A stretch of DNA of 64,000 nt from Parabacteroides merdae ATCC 43184 (GCF_025151215.1 NZ_CP102286.1:1550001-1614000), one strand, 5' to 3'. Positions 48,483-58,857 are shown, counted from the first letter of the stretch. Program-made: numbers and translations. The notes: generated from the letters alone by a model not told the origin.

Positions 48483-49533
48483 ACTTGAATAAAGACTGAT
48501 ATTCATCATCGTCTTGCATCTTTTTAACTAAAAACTCAACCCATTTTTCTGTATATAGATAACTATTATTAGGTTCATCATATAAACAGTATTCTGGCTT
48601 TGTTTTTTCAGGGTTATCTGAATTCCTTTCTGGACGAACTTCATATTTTTTCCAACACCTCGTATGAGTATCGGAATTAAATTTATTAACTTGTTTTTTC
48701 CCTCTTATAATCTTAGGGTTACCTAACCGTTCCTGAACTTGTTGTATTACGGTGGCAGGTTTTAATGTCCCTTTATTTACAACTGGAATATGCTTTTCCT
48801 TGATTAGTCCTGCGATTCTTTCAACTTTCTTTTTTTCATCATCTGTCAGTTTATCATATGGGAAGAACTGAACAGGAAGAGCATCTACTGACTTATGGTT
48901 GGCAACTTGAATCAAGAATGCTTTAAAAGAATACTCTCCGCTCTGCATAATATCTGTACTTATTGACGCTCTATATTTATCAATAAATCGAGTAATTTTT
49001 TGAGCATCTTTGCTCATTTTTATCCCCATTGCAAGAGTTCTCGAAGAGGGAAATAGTTGCAATGCAAAGGACAAAGACTCTCTTAGGCAATAATCTTCAC
49101 CAAACTCTTTCTCTACAATCTTATCAAAATTTAGCAATAGAGCTTGGCACTCTGCGAAAATATTAGCATCTAATTCTGGTAAGAATTTATGCTCCAATTT
49201 ATTTCTTAATGGAATAAAGAGTTCGATGTTTTTCCTTATTGCACAATCTTCTCCTTTGAAGTATTCTTTTACACATGTGGCTAACTCCCAAAATTGAATT
49301 TCTCCATCAACTCTTTTAAATCGTACTTTATTTTTTTCTCGATAAAATGGTTTTATCCCCCTTTTGAAAAATATTGCATGAAACAATGATGTCCATGCGA
49401 TACACATTAAAACAATGTACCCACCTGATTTAAATTTCACAGCAGGTTTATTATATGTTTCAACTGACAACAAAGCAGAATCCAATGCTTTATCCAAACA
49501 TAATTTAACATTTAAAGGTAATCCTCTACTCAT
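48481..49533 (-). CDS. DUF3644-type HEPN-like protein
   Basis: 350 residues from MSRGLPLNVKLCLDKALDSA. The pattern LLSVETYNKPAVKFKSGGYIVLM ... AWTSLFHAIF and IPLRNKLEHKFLP is DUF3644; RNKLEH is R110-x4-H115, the HEPN ribonuclease signature. Such proteins occur next to restriction systems and are suspected RNase toxins. It lies 68 bases after hsdR and could be co-transcribed. An upstream ATG at 49566 is possible. Confidence 0.7.
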   Translation of the reverse strand: MSRGLPLNVKLCLDKALDSALLSVETYNKPAVKFKSGGYIVLMCIAWTSLFHAIFFKRGIKPFYREKNKVRFKRVDGEIQFWELATCVKEYFKGEDCAIRKNIELFIPLRNKLEHKFLPELDANIFAECQALLLNFDKIVEKEFGEDYCLRESLSFALQLFPSSRTLAMGIKMSKDAQKITRFIDKYRASISTDIMQSGEYSFKAFLIQVANHKSVDALPVQFFPYDKLTDDEKKKVERIAGLIKEKHIPVVNKGTLKPATVIQQVQERLGNPKIIRGKKQVNKFNSDTHTRCWKKYEVRPERNSDNPEKTKPEYCLYDEPNNSYLYTEKWVEFLVKKMQDDDEYQSLFK

Positions 49534-49601
49534 AATATATTTTTGCGTACAAATAAATATAATCAAAAAATGATAACCAGATAGGATATGAAACTTTATA
49601 G

Positions 49602-52600
49602 CTAACTTTCGTTATCCGAATCCGCATAAAGTTCACATTGCCGGATAACGGTTTCGAGAGCAGCCTCTTGTTCCTCTGGTGGGTATTTGTACTTTTTCAA
49701 CAATCGCTTCACCATAGAGCGCATCTTGGCACGGGCTGATTCTTTCTGTCGCCAATCAATGGTCTTGCTACTACGCAGGGCTTCAGTCAGTTCTTTTGCC
49801 ATAGCAACAAGTTGGCTGTTTTCATAGAAATCTCTTACGGCTTGCGGCTTTGTCAAAGCATCATAGAAAGCCTGTTCTTCCTCGGTCAGTCCCAATTCAG
49901 ATGCTTGTCCCGCATTGGCTTTCAGTTCTTGCGCCATTTTGAGAAGCTCCTTAATCACTTCCTCGTTGGAGATAAGCCCACGGAGGTATTCAGCAAGCCG
50001 GGCATCAAGCATTTCACTGAATTTCTCGGCTTCAACCATTCTTTTTTTAGCATATTTCTTGATGTGTTCTTCAAGCAGCCGTTTGAGCAATTCGAGAGCA
50101 AAATTCTTCTCTTTCATCTCGGCTATCTCTTTCAGGAAATTCTCATCAAAGAGTGAAAATTCCGAGCCTTTTGTATTGAGAATTTCCACAATTCCCTCTG
50201 CCTTGATTGCAACTTTCAACAGTTGTGTGATGCGTTCGTCTATAATTTTACGGGTAATTTTATTGTTTCCCGAAAGGCGCAAGAGCAATGTCCGTACAGC
50301 TTCAAAATATGCTTCTTCAAAACGTTCTGCAGGGGTGAGCAAACTGCGGCAAAGCGAAGCAGCCTGTGACAAGCGTTTGCTTTCTTCCATAAAGACTTTT
50401 CTCGCCTCGGCAGGAACGGCATCCACAAGAATAATGTTACCATTTTCATCAGTTTGAGTGGTAGGTTCGGACGAGACAAGGTTATCCTTATCAAGCAACA
50501 CGTTCACACCACCTCTAATGAGGTTAGCACGCTGCAGATTGGAACAATCGGAAAAAGAGGAATAATCGTAATCGTTCATACATTCCCGGCAACGCTTGAG
50601 TGCGGCGACGAACTGTTGATAGGCGGTTGTCTTGATGTTCGGGTCGCCGTAGTTTTTCTTGTCACGTCCTGTATAGTCGTGCATGGCCTTTTTGAGAGCC
50701 TTGGCAATGCCGATGTAGTCCACTACTAAACCGCCGCTCTTTTCGGGAAACACACGGTTTACACGGGCGATAGCCTGCATAAGATTATGTCCTTTCATCG
50801 GCTTGTAAACATACATTGTGGCAAGCGATGGAACATCAAAGCCTGTGAGCCACATATCGACTACGATAGCGATTTTTAGCGGTGAATTGTTATCTTTGAA
50901 CTGGCGAGCCAGTTCTTCTTTACGTGCGGCAGAGCCAATGATGTCGTTCCATTCTACAGGGTCTTGGTTTCCTTGCGTCATAACTACGCAGATAATATCT
51001 TTCCATTGAGGACGAAGCTCCATCAACTTTTTATATATGTCTATACCAGTAGCACGGTCAATCGCTACTATCATGGCTTTTCCGGTGAGCAAGTCGGCAC
51101 GGTTGTTTTCATAGTGATTTATGATGTCCTTGCAAAGTGTGTCGATGGTTTGTGGGGCTGAAAGCAAGGCGCGTAGCCGTGCATTTTCACTCTTTGAACG
51201 TTTGATGTCCTGTTCGTCAGCACCTTCTTCCGCCAGTTTATCATACTCGTCATCCAACAATTTGAGCGTGTCCTCGTCCAAATCCAATTTTACCAAACGA
51301 CTCTCGTAATAGACAGGCACGGTAGCACCATCTTCCACGGCTTGGGTCATGTCGTAGATGTCAATGTAGTTGCCAAACACCTCTCTCGTGTCGTTGTCGT
51401 CTTGTTCAATAGGCGTACCGGTGAAGCCAATAAAAGCCGCATTGGGCAGGAGTTTGCGCACGATAGCCGCAAAGCCGAGTTTCAGTTCTCCAGTTTGTGT
51501 ATCAATCTTTGTCTTGGTGTTTGATTGTGTGCGGTGGGCTTCGTCGCTAATCACAATCACATCCGAACGGCTGGTGATGAGCTTATCACGGTCTTTGAAC
51601 TTTTGGATATTGGCAAAGATTATCCCGTGGCTCTTGCGCTTTTCGAGCAATTCATAGAGGTTTTCGCCATCAGTAGCTTTGATTGGTTTTTGGCGCAAAT
51701 AGTCGCTGCACGATGCAAAAGTGCTGTGCAGTTGGTCGTTCAAGTCAAGACGGTCGGTTAGCACAAGCAAGGTCGCACTAAGCAGATTTTTCAAGAGTTG
51801 GTGGGCATAGAACACCATCGAAAGGCTCTTGCCCGAACCTTGTGTGTGCCAGAATACGCCGATTTTTCCATCATTGCGTTGCAGGGCTTGTTTGGTACAT
51901 TCAAGGGCTTTCTTCACGGCAAAATACTGGTGATAGCCAGCGAGTATGCGTATCTTCTTATCGCCACCCATTGTAAGGGTAAAGTTAGCAATTATATCAA
52001 TGACCCGATGCTTCTCAAATATGCCGTTGAAGAATGTTTCAAAGTCGGCAAACGCCGTGCTTTCATAGCTTCCATCCGTGGTTTTCCATTCCATATATCG
52101 GTCAAGCGGTGCGGTAATCGTGCCTACTCGTGTGTCTGCCATATCACTTATCACGAGCATTTGGCAAGCAGTGAAAAGTTGCGGAACAATGCGCATATAG
52201 TTCTGCAACTGTTGGTGGGCTTCCTCCGAGTTCGTCACTTCACGGGAAGGGGATTTCAACTCAACAACGGAGATTGGCAGTCCGTTGATGAATACCACTA
52301 TGTCGGCACGTTTGGTGGATTTGCCATTTGTAACCGTCCATTGGTTGGCAACCACAAAAGAATTGTTGTTGATATTGTCTGTGTCGATTATCTTGATATG
52401 GTCGCTACGCAATGAGCCTTGAGCGGTTTTGAAGGTCACATCCAGCCCATTTTGCAGCCAATCGGTGAGGGTTATGTTTGCACTTACCAAAGGTTGGCTG
52501 AATTGTTCTCTGATTTTGCGGATGGCTTCATCCACGGCGGCGACTTTGTCCGCTCCGTTTATAGCCAACATTGCCTTACGCAATGCTCCCGGTATGGTGG

Positions 52601-52730
52601 AATCGGTAAGTTCCCTGCTGGTATCTGCGTCAAGTTCCGGGCTATAATGGTATTCATAGCCCATATCCTTGAACAATGAGATTATCGTTTGTTCGTATGA
52701 ATCTTCTGTGAAATGAAACGTCTTAGGCAT
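49602..52730 (-). CDS. hsdR: Type I restriction enzyme R subunit
   Basis: 1042 residues, full length. PD-(D/E)XK nuclease with Asp143 and E157-x-K159 (ADIVVFINGLPISVVELKS), Walker A TQGSGKS (296-302), DEAH at 396-399, FTGTPIE motif III, and MQAIARVNRVFPEKSGGLVVDYIG motif VI. C-terminal helical part contacts the methylase core. Overlaps the partial hsdS gene by 8 bases. Confidence 0.95.
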   Translation of the reverse strand: MPKTFHFTEDSYEQTIISLFKDMGYEYHYSPELDADTSRELTDSTIPGALRKAMLAINGADKVAAVDEAIRKIREQFSQPLVSANITLTDWLQNGLDVTFKTAQGSLRSDHIKIIDTDNINNNSFVVANQWTVTNGKSTKRADIVVFINGLPISVVELKSPSREVTNSEEAHQQLQNYMRIVPQLFTACQMLVISDMADTRVGTITAPLDRYMEWKTTDGSYESTAFADFETFFNGIFEKHRVIDIIANFTLTMGGDKKIRILAGYHQYFAVKKALECTKQALQRNDGKIGVFWHTQGSGKSLSMVFYAHQLLKNLLSATLLVLTDRLDLNDQLHSTFASCSDYLRQKPIKATDGENLYELLEKRKSHGIIFANIQKFKDRDKLITSRSDVIVISDEAHRTQSNTKTKIDTQTGELKLGFAAIVRKLLPNAAFIGFTGTPIEQDDNDTREVFGNYIDIYDMTQAVEDGATVPVYYESRLVKLDLDEDTLKLLDDEYDKLAEEGADEQDIKRSKSENARLRALLSAPQTIDTLCKDIINHYENNRADLLTGKAMIVAIDRATGIDIYKKLMELRPQWKDIICVVMTQGNQDPVEWNDIIGSAARKEELARQFKDNNSPLKIAIVVDMWLTGFDVPSLATMYVYKPMKGHNLMQAIARVNRVFPEKSGGLVVDYIGIAKALKKAMHDYTGRDKKNYGDPNIKTTAYQQFVAALKRCRECMNDYDYSSFSDCSNLQRANLIRGGVNVLLDKDNLVSSEPTTQTDENGNIILVDAVPAEARKVFMEESKRLSQAASLCRSLLTPAERFEEAYFEAVRTLLLRLSGNNKITRKIIDERITQLLKVAIKAEGIVEILNTKGSEFSLFDENFLKEIAEMKEKNFALELLKRLLEEHIKKYAKKRMVEAEKFSEMLDARLAEYLRGLISNEEVIKELLKMAQELKANAGQASELGLTEEEQAFYDALTKPQAVRDFYENSQLVAMAKELTEALRSSKTIDWRQKESARAKMRSMVKRLLKKYKYPPEEQEAALETVIRQCELYADSDNES

Positions 52731-53208
52731 AATAGGTTGGCATTAAATTATCATTTATCCGGCGGTTCAGCTCGATTTTATAATCAATAGAGGAAAGAAT
52801 CTCCGTAATACGTTTCTGTTCTTCAAGAGGAGGTAGTTTTAATGACAATCTCTTTAAATCATCAATAGTAATTTGAGATTGAGCTGAACCAGTATCTAAA
52901 TACCTTAGATTTGATAATTTGTATTTATAGTAAAAATATAGTGGCTCGCATATCTTATTATCCAATTCAACTGCTATCGATAAATTCGTTAGGAAACAAT
53001 CCTCGCTGGAAATTTTAACATCGCCTGTTCCACCTACGCCACGAGCAACCACAATGATAGTTCCTTTGCGACAATTATAAGTTGTTGCAAATCCTACATT
53101 TCTATATCCAGACCAAATTGGATATGAACCGTTATTTTGCTTTGGAGGTAGTTTCCCATATTTCATATTGGAAATATCTCCTAATTTATATTCTTTCCAC
53201 TGTTCCAT
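52723..53208 (-). pseudogene. hsdS: Partial hsdS: N-terminal target-recognition half
   Basis: 161 residues from MEQWKEYKLGDISNMKYGKL: one target recognition domain and one conserved helix (PPLEEQKRITEILSSIDYKI, ELNRRINDNL), then a truncation right after NRRINDNL where a full protein reads on with EQQAQALF. The start and upstream 37 bases match those of the complete hsdS at 55520. Ends on the hsdR start. Likely a donor half for recombination; a half-subunit may still dimerise. Confidence 0.8.
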
Positions 53209-53218
53209 AAATGAGAAT

Positions 53219-54319
53219 TTAGCTATTGGTTTGACCATCTAATTTAGCTTCTATCTCCTTGATGGACGGCATTGTGCCTTCCACCTTTTCGGGATATAGC
53301 TTTTCAAGCTCATATTCGGATATTCCGAGGGGCTGACTGCTTGATTCAAGCGCATATTGAGCCAGAGTGTTGCTCTTTTGTTTGCAAATAAGCAATCCTA
53401 TCGTAGGATTGTCACGCCCTTCTTTGCGGAGAAGGTGATTGCAAGCCACAACATAACCGCCTAACTGCCCGACATCGGCAAAGTCAAACTCGCCTATCTT
53501 AACCTCTACCACCACATAACAGGACAGTTTTAGGTTATAAAAGAGCAAATCGATAAATTTTTCTTTTTCAGCAATTTGCAAGCGATACTCTTTGCCTACA
53601 TAAGCAAAGCCTGTACCAAGCTCCAGCAAAAAGTTTGTGATGTTGGTAAGCAATGCGTCTTTAAGGGCACGCTCGTTGTATTTTCCTCGTAATTTAGTAA
53701 AAGAGAAGTTATAAGGGTCACGTGTTATTTCCTGCGCTAAATCACTGTCTGTATTAAGAAGTGTACTCTTGAAATTGGTCTGCGCTTTGCCGCTGCGTTC
53801 ATACAGGTCTGTTCCCAGCATATTGAGCAACATATCCCTGCTCCAACCATTTTCCAAAGTCTGGCGGACATAGAACAGAGCCTTGTCGGACTCGTCCGAG
53901 CATTTGTCGATTATATAGCGATGATGCCCCCAAGGTACAGAGAATAAATCCGATTGCAATCTTTCCACAAGCTGTGGAAGATTTGCCTTTTTAGATTCTT
54001 CCACAAGTTGTGGCAGAATTGTAATCTGTTGGTTATAAAGCGAGTAAAAGCGTTTTGCGTAGCGGATTGAGGTTTCAGATAGTCCTTCAACATTGGGTAA
54101 CTCATGGCGCAAGTCACGGCTCAATGTGGCGTAAAACTTACTGCCATACTTGTTGTCCGCTTGCTTTTCCTCAATGTCTTTGCCAAGCTCCCAATAAAAA
54201 CGGAGCATTTCATTGTTTACCTTTACAGCCGCCTTGATTTGGCTACTGCGATAACGCTTTACGAGTTCCTTGACCCATAGCGTGTAATCTTTATCTAATA
54301 TGCCGATTGATTTATCCAT
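53219..54319 (-). CDS. DUF1016 (YhcG-type) PDDEXK nuclease
   Basis: 366 residues. The N-terminal helical part (WVKELVKRYRSSQIKAAVKVNNEMLRFYWELGKDIEEKQ) and the C-terminal PDDEXK part (KFIDLLFYNLKLSCYVVVEVKIGEFD with D...E-x-K) are typical of DUF1016. The family sits next to or inside type I R-M loci. Here it is between two hsdS genes. It might help removal or repair of cut DNA; role unproven. Confidence 0.9.
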   Translation of the reverse strand: MDKSIGILDKDYTLWVKELVKRYRSSQIKAAVKVNNEMLRFYWELGKDIEEKQADNKYGSKFYATLSRDLRHELPNVEGLSETSIRYAKRFYSLYNQQITILPQLVEESKKANLPQLVERLQSDLFSVPWGHHRYIIDKCSDESDKALFYVRQTLENGWSRDMLLNMLGTDLYERSGKAQTNFKSTLLNTDSDLAQEITRDPYNFSFTKLRGKYNERALKDALLTNITNFLLELGTGFAYVGKEYRLQIAEKEKFIDLLFYNLKLSCYVVVEVKIGEFDFADVGQLGGYVVACNHLLRKEGRDNPTIGLLICKQKSNTLAQYALESSSQPLGISEYELEKLYPEKVEGTMPSIKEIEAKLDGQTNS

Positions 54320-54326
54320 AACCTTA

Positions 54327-55520
54327 TTATATTTCGTTTATTGTCAGTTCGCCAGACATCAGCTTCGGGAGAAGCGCATCGCGAATATTCTCTAATTTAG
54401 TAATTTCCAATCGTCTATCAATGATAGATTGAAACAACGGATTTATTCGAGCGTTAATTTCCAACATATTCAGATTTGTAGGAATAGCAACTTCTGCATT
54501 TTCAAGGTCACCACGCCTTATATGCCCCATTGTTACAGCTTTATCTTTTGCAATGAGTTTGAATTTCTTTAAATGACGGTTTGTCCAATAATAAACAAAC
54601 CACCGTGGATAGTTTTTCAACGGAGTAACTTTAAATAAATGTTGGTTTAATCCACATTTACCTCCACACCAAACATCAACCATAAGAGTTCCAGACCATG
54701 AGAATATAATATCCTCATTGTCTATAATGTAATCTGCATCTATGGAATCCGAACAGCGGTCGCTACAATCATCGCATTTACGTTGTCCCAATTCTTTTAT
54801 TTTAAGTACTGGTAAACTTCGTTCAATATCAGTTGCCGGAAATTTCTGCATTGCCAACCCGTTTAGATAGACGGCTATATCAGTCAAACATCCCATAATA
54901 GAATCTTCAAGATATATGCTTCCACTGTCAAAGTAGTGGTCGAACAATGCCTGCGCCTGCTGCTCTAAATTATCATTTATCCGGCGGTTCAGCACGATTT
55001 TCATTTCAATATCCCAGAGCAATTTGCTTATTTGATTACGTTGCTCCTTACAAGGGCACATGAAAGCATAGTCTTCTATATTTGCTTTCGTTATCATCCT
55101 AACAGTAGTTCCTGTTTGGCACGACCGTATGTGACGAATGTAGGCAGGGGTTTTAAGAAGCCAATATATATAGTCGATTGGAAACTCAGGAGATTTGGGA
55201 ACAACTTTATAGAGATTTGCGCCAAAAACCATTTTCTTCCCCTTGAATTTTTGAGGTACGATAGCTGGCATACCTAAAATTGGAAGATTGTCGGATTGTT
55301 GCCGTGTAGCTAAAACTATATCACCAGCTTCAACCGAATACCTTTCGGGAAATTCTCCTGCGTAAGGGCGCATTCCTTTTTCAAGGAATAATTCAGAATA
55401 AGACACACAGCCCATGCCAAGCAATAATGACTCTCCTTTTCCAAGATACTCCCCTTTATAGGCAAAGCCACTGACAATGCTTAGTATATCTGACAATTTG
55501 TATTCTTTCCACTGTTCCAT
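54327..55520 (-). CDS. hsdS: Type I restriction specificity subunit
   Basis: 397 residues, complete. MEQWKEYKLSDILSIVSGFA starts target domain 1; the central conserved helix is near 160-195 (IEMKIVLNRRINDNLEQQAQALF); target domain 2 follows (MQKFPATDIERSLPVLKIKE) and the second conserved helix ends LENIRDALLPKLMSGELTINE. It should give a bipartite recognition sequence with HsdM. Parts of it are repeated in both neighbours. Confidence 0.9.
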   Translation of the reverse strand: MEQWKEYKLSDILSIVSGFAYKGEYLGKGESLLLGMGCVSYSELFLEKGMRPYAGEFPERYSVEAGDIVLATRQQSDNLPILGMPAIVPQKFKGKKMVFGANLYKVVPKSPEFPIDYIYWLLKTPAYIRHIRSCQTGTTVRMITKANIEDYAFMCPCKEQRNQISKLLWDIEMKIVLNRRINDNLEQQAQALFDHYFDSGSIYLEDSIMGCLTDIAVYLNGLAMQKFPATDIERSLPVLKIKELGQRKCDDCSDRCSDSIDADYIIDNEDIIFSWSGTLMVDVWCGGKCGLNQHLFKVTPLKNYPRWFVYYWTNRHLKKFKLIAKDKAVTMGHIRRGDLENAEVAIPTNLNMLEINARINPLFQSIIDRRLEITKLENIRDALLPKLMSGELTINEI

Positions 55521-55530
55521 AAATGAGAAT

Positions 55531-56277
55531 TTAGCGGTTAAAATTATTGATTTTTAGTTCACCTGACATCAGCTTTGGGAGAAGTGAATCTCGCAAAGTG
55601 GTCAATTTGTTATTTTGAATGTCATTCCGCGTTATAACCTCCTTCATTTTCAGATAGAGGTTATTAAATTCGGCTACAACATCAGGTGTTGGATATATTG
55701 TTTTAATCAAAGAGAAATCGTCATATCCCAATGATTGTCTAACACCGCCAATAGCTCTTAATGCGACCTCATCTTTAAATACCGCAGTCCTTTTATAAAA
55801 GTCAAAGAAATAGTGGTAATTCGGTTCACACTTAAAGACAACATAAACCGGGCTAACGCAGCCGACAAAATCATATTCGTTTAATCCAATAGAACCGATG
55901 TTGATACGAGCTGGATTATAGGCAAACGACAACGGATTAACTATCAAATATTTCGACAAGTTTTTGCTAAACACTTGCTTTGTGAAATATTCCTCTGATA
56001 GAACCAATTCACCTGAATTTACAGGAGAAAGAACGGTTACATCTTCTCGATTACCAACTTTCTCAGTAACTTGTTTCGTAACTTCGCCCAAGCAAACAAC
56101 CCTCCAACCTTTTGGTATCATTCCAAGTTCCGAATCCACAAATTCGCCGTCCTTGAATGGCTCGAAATCCACAAACCACGACTTGAACAACGCCTGTGCC
56201 TGCTGCTCTAAATTATCATTTCCACGCTTATTTTTGGGAAATGATGTTCTTCTGCCGTATGTCGAACAACACCACAT
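55531..56277 (-). pseudogene. hsdS: Partial hsdS: C-terminal target-recognition half
   Basis: 248 residues. The first 20 codons (WCCSTYGRRTSFPKNKRG) are unrelated sequence next to the recombinase gene; from NDNLEQQAQALFKSWFVDFE on it is a normal second half, ending LTTLRDSLLPKLMSGELKIN. It lacks target domain 1. The breakpoint is the same AATGATAATTTA block at which the other partial copy stops. Confidence 0.8.
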
Positions 56278-56278
56278 G

Positions 56279-57271
56279 CTAATTTATGAATTTACGGTGT
56301 GAGAGTTTTACGTTGCTTTGATTAACCATAGCATAGTGCATGGTCGTGTCAATCTTGACATGACCAAGCAACCGTTGCACTTGTTCGACAGGCATACCTT
56401 TGTCGATAGCCATTGTAGCCAATGTGCGCCGGAACTTATGAGGATGAACACGTACAATCTTAGCCGAGCGGCCAAGTTTGCGCAGACGTGTTTCCACGCC
56501 CGAAATACCCAAACGCTTGTGCGGCTTAGCCAATGAAACAAAGAGTGCCTTATTTCGGTCTTTGCGAGAAGCCAAGTATTGTTGCAGATGTATCTTTGCC
56601 CGGGCATTAAAGTAAACGATACGTTCCTTGTTCCCTTTGCCGAAAACAATACATTCACGCTCGTTGAAGTTGATGTCCTCACGGTTAAGTTTCACCAACT
56701 CGCCCACACGCATACCAGTGGAAGCCAATATGTCAATGATGGCAAGGTCGCGGATTTCGGTGCAACTGTCACGGAGCTGTTCGATATTCTCATCGCTCAA
56801 TACCTCTTTTACTTGTGTTCCGGTCTTAACCTTGTGTATTCTGCGGACGGGGCTTTTGATGATGTAATCTTCTTCTTCAAGCCAAGCAAAGAATGAAGAA
56901 AATATCCGGCGGATGTTGTCGATAGTTACACGGCTTGACTTGTTCTTCCGCTGGAACACGGCAAGATAGGCCCTGATGTCCTCGGTGGTGTAATCTGTTA
57001 CCTTTTTAGGCATCTTTTTGAACAACTGCCGAATGGTAGAGCCATAGTATTTGATAGTCGGAGTGGTGCAGCCCTCCACTTGTTTTGCAGACAAGAAGAT
57101 GTCAAGCAGACGGTCATTCGACACTGCATTTTCATGCAATGTCTCGCCGTCCTCGGTAATAGTGTACTGGCTTACAACCTGAAGCAATACGCTATTAAGG
57201 TGAGCTACTTGTTCAAAACTTAACACTTCTGCCATTGCGGTGCTGATTTCTTGGATTAATTTCTCTTTCAT
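56279..57271 (-). CDS. Tyrosine recombinase of the hsd locus
   Basis: 330 residues. Arg188 (ASTGMRVGEL), HPHKFRRT with His278 and Arg281, LGHVKIDTTMHYAM with His304 and Tyr313. XerD-like invertases in this position, between hsdM and hsdS, shuffle specificity genes in Bacteroidales. Its stop is 2 bases before the partial hsdS. Confidence 0.9.
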   Translation of the reverse strand: MKEKLIQEISTAMAEVLSFEQVAHLNSVLLQVVSQYTITEDGETLHENAVSNDRLLDIFLSAKQVEGCTTPTIKYYGSTIRQLFKKMPKKVTDYTTEDIRAYLAVFQRKNKSSRVTIDNIRRIFSSFFAWLEEEDYIIKSPVRRIHKVKTGTQVKEVLSDENIEQLRDSCTEIRDLAIIDILASTGMRVGELVKLNREDINFNERECIVFGKGNKERIVYFNARAKIHLQQYLASRKDRNKALFVSLAKPHKRLGISGVETRLRKLGRSAKIVRVHPHKFRRTLATMAIDKGMPVEQVQRLLGHVKIDTTMHYAMVNQSNVKLSHRKFIN

Positions 57272-57315
57272 ATCTTCGTTATTTTTGGGTGAACATAACG
57301 AAGAGTAGAAGTTTT

Positions 57316-58857
57316 TTACTTAACGGTAAAGCCAATTCTTGCCAACTGCTTGCGGATTTCATTTTCAAGTGTATGCGATTGGGCGAACAAATCCGACAGT
57401 TCGGAAGTAAGCCTCTCCATCTTCTCTTGGAACGGTTCACCGTCATCCTCCACTTCCGCAATGCCAACGTAACGACCGGGAGTAAGGATAAAGTCTTGCT
57501 TTTCTATATCCTCAATGGTTGCAATTGCAGAGAAGCCTTTTTCAGTTTCCAGCGTTCCGGCACGGAACTGTTCAAAGGTTTCTGCAATCCGTCCGATGTC
57601 ATTACCGTGGTCTTCGGTTTCTTCACCACACGACAGTTCACGGTGTGTACGGTCTTTCATATAGCCCATGTTGCGAGCGTCAATGAAAAGCGTCTTGCCC
57701 GGTTGAGCCTTTTTCTTCGTCAAGAACCAAAGGCAGCAAGGTATCTGCACATTATAAAACAACTGCGACGGCATAGCTACAATGCCCTCTACCAAATCTG
57801 CATTGACAATGTTTTTGCGGATTTCGCCCTCTGTGCCTTGCTGTGAGGAAAGCGAGCCGTTGGCAAGCACTAATCCGATGCGTCCGTTGTCCGCCAAGTG
57901 ATAAAGCATATGCTGCATCCAAGCAAAGTTGGCGTTGCCCTCCGGCGGTATGCCATATTGCCAGCGAGGGTCGTCACGCAGTTGGTCGCCGCCCCATTTG
58001 GAAATGTTGAACGGTGGATTAGCCATGACGAAATCCGCTTTGAGGAACGGATGTTTGTCATCGTGGAATGAATCGCCGAAGCTGTCGCCAAAGTTAGCCT
58101 CAATGCCACAAATGGCAAGATTCATTTGTGCCAATTTCCATGTGTTGCTGTTGAGTTCCTGCCCGTAAACAGAAATTTGGTTGATATTACCTCGGTGACG
58201 TTCGATAAACTTACTACTCTGTACAAACATACCTCCCGAACCACAAGCCGGGTCAAAGATTTTTCCTTTGTAGGGTTGGATAACCTCAACAATGGTGCGG
58301 ACAACACATGATGGAGTGTAGAACTCACCGCCTTTCTTACCTTCTTCACGAGCGAACTCTCCAAGGAAGTATTCATATACACGCCCGAGCACATCACGGG
58401 CTTCTGTTCCTGTGAAATGCAGGTTGTTTTCAAAAATATCAATTACATTGCCCAAGCGGCGTTTGTCGAGTTCTGGACGGGCATAGTTTTTCGGGAGAAT
58501 GCTTTTAAGCTGCCTGTTCTCCTGCTCCAACGCTTCCATTGCTGTATCAATGACAACTCCTATTTCAGCAGTAAGCGAAGCCTTGACGATTTTATCCCAA
58601 CGGGCATCTGTAGGAACAAAAAAGATGTTGTCACCGATATATTCATCAGGGTCTTCCTCAAAGCCGGCACCCTCTGCTACAAGTTCATCGTGCTTAACTT
58701 TGAAGCAGTCGTTGATGTATTTTAAGAATACAAGTCCGAGCACTACACTTTTGTATTCGGCAGCATCAAGGTTGCCGCGTAATTCGTTTGCTGAATCCCA
58801 CAAAGTTTGCTCGATGGTCTTCTTTGCTACATCTTTTGTTTTTGCCTTTTTTGCCAT
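57316..58857 (-). CDS. hsdM: Type I DNA methyltransferase M subunit
   Basis: 513 residues. N-terminal helical domain (IEQTLWDSANELRGNLDAAE), motif I FDPACGSGGMF (201-211), motif IV NPPF (280-283), and C-terminal coiled region. Adenine-N6 methylase core of the R-M complex. First gene of the operon; promoter at about 58988-58995. Confidence 0.95.
   Translation of the reverse strand: MAKKAKTKDVAKKTIEQTLWDSANELRGNLDAAEYKSVVLGLVFLKYINDCFKVKHDELVAEGAGFEEDPDEYIGDNIFFVPTDARWDKIVKASLTAEIGVVIDTAMEALEQENRQLKSILPKNYARPELDKRRLGNVIDIFENNLHFTGTEARDVLGRVYEYFLGEFAREEGKKGGEFYTPSCVVRTIVEVIQPYKGKIFDPACGSGGMFVQSSKFIERHRGNINQISVYGQELNSNTWKLAQMNLAICGIEANFGDSFGDSFHDDKHPFLKADFVMANPPFNISKWGGDQLRDDPRWQYGIPPEGNANFAWMQHMLYHLADNGRIGLVLANGSLSSQQGTEGEIRKNIVNADLVEGIVAMPSQLFYNVQIPCCLWFLTKKKAQPGKTLFIDARNMGYMKDRTHRELSCGEETEDHGNDIGRIAETFEQFRAGTLETEKGFSAIATIEDIEKQDFILTPGRYVGIAEVEDDGEPFQEKMERLTSELSDLFAQSHTLENEIRKQLARIGFTVK

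Noticed and set aside
49812..52679. Several plus-strand ORFs of 60-205 codons
   Set aside because: All are shadows of hsdR on the other strand.
56279..57271. Recombinase as the integrase of the whole element
   Set aside because: It is flanked by hsdM and hsdS on the cargo strand; the integrase at 41474-42592 lies with the mobility genes near an end.
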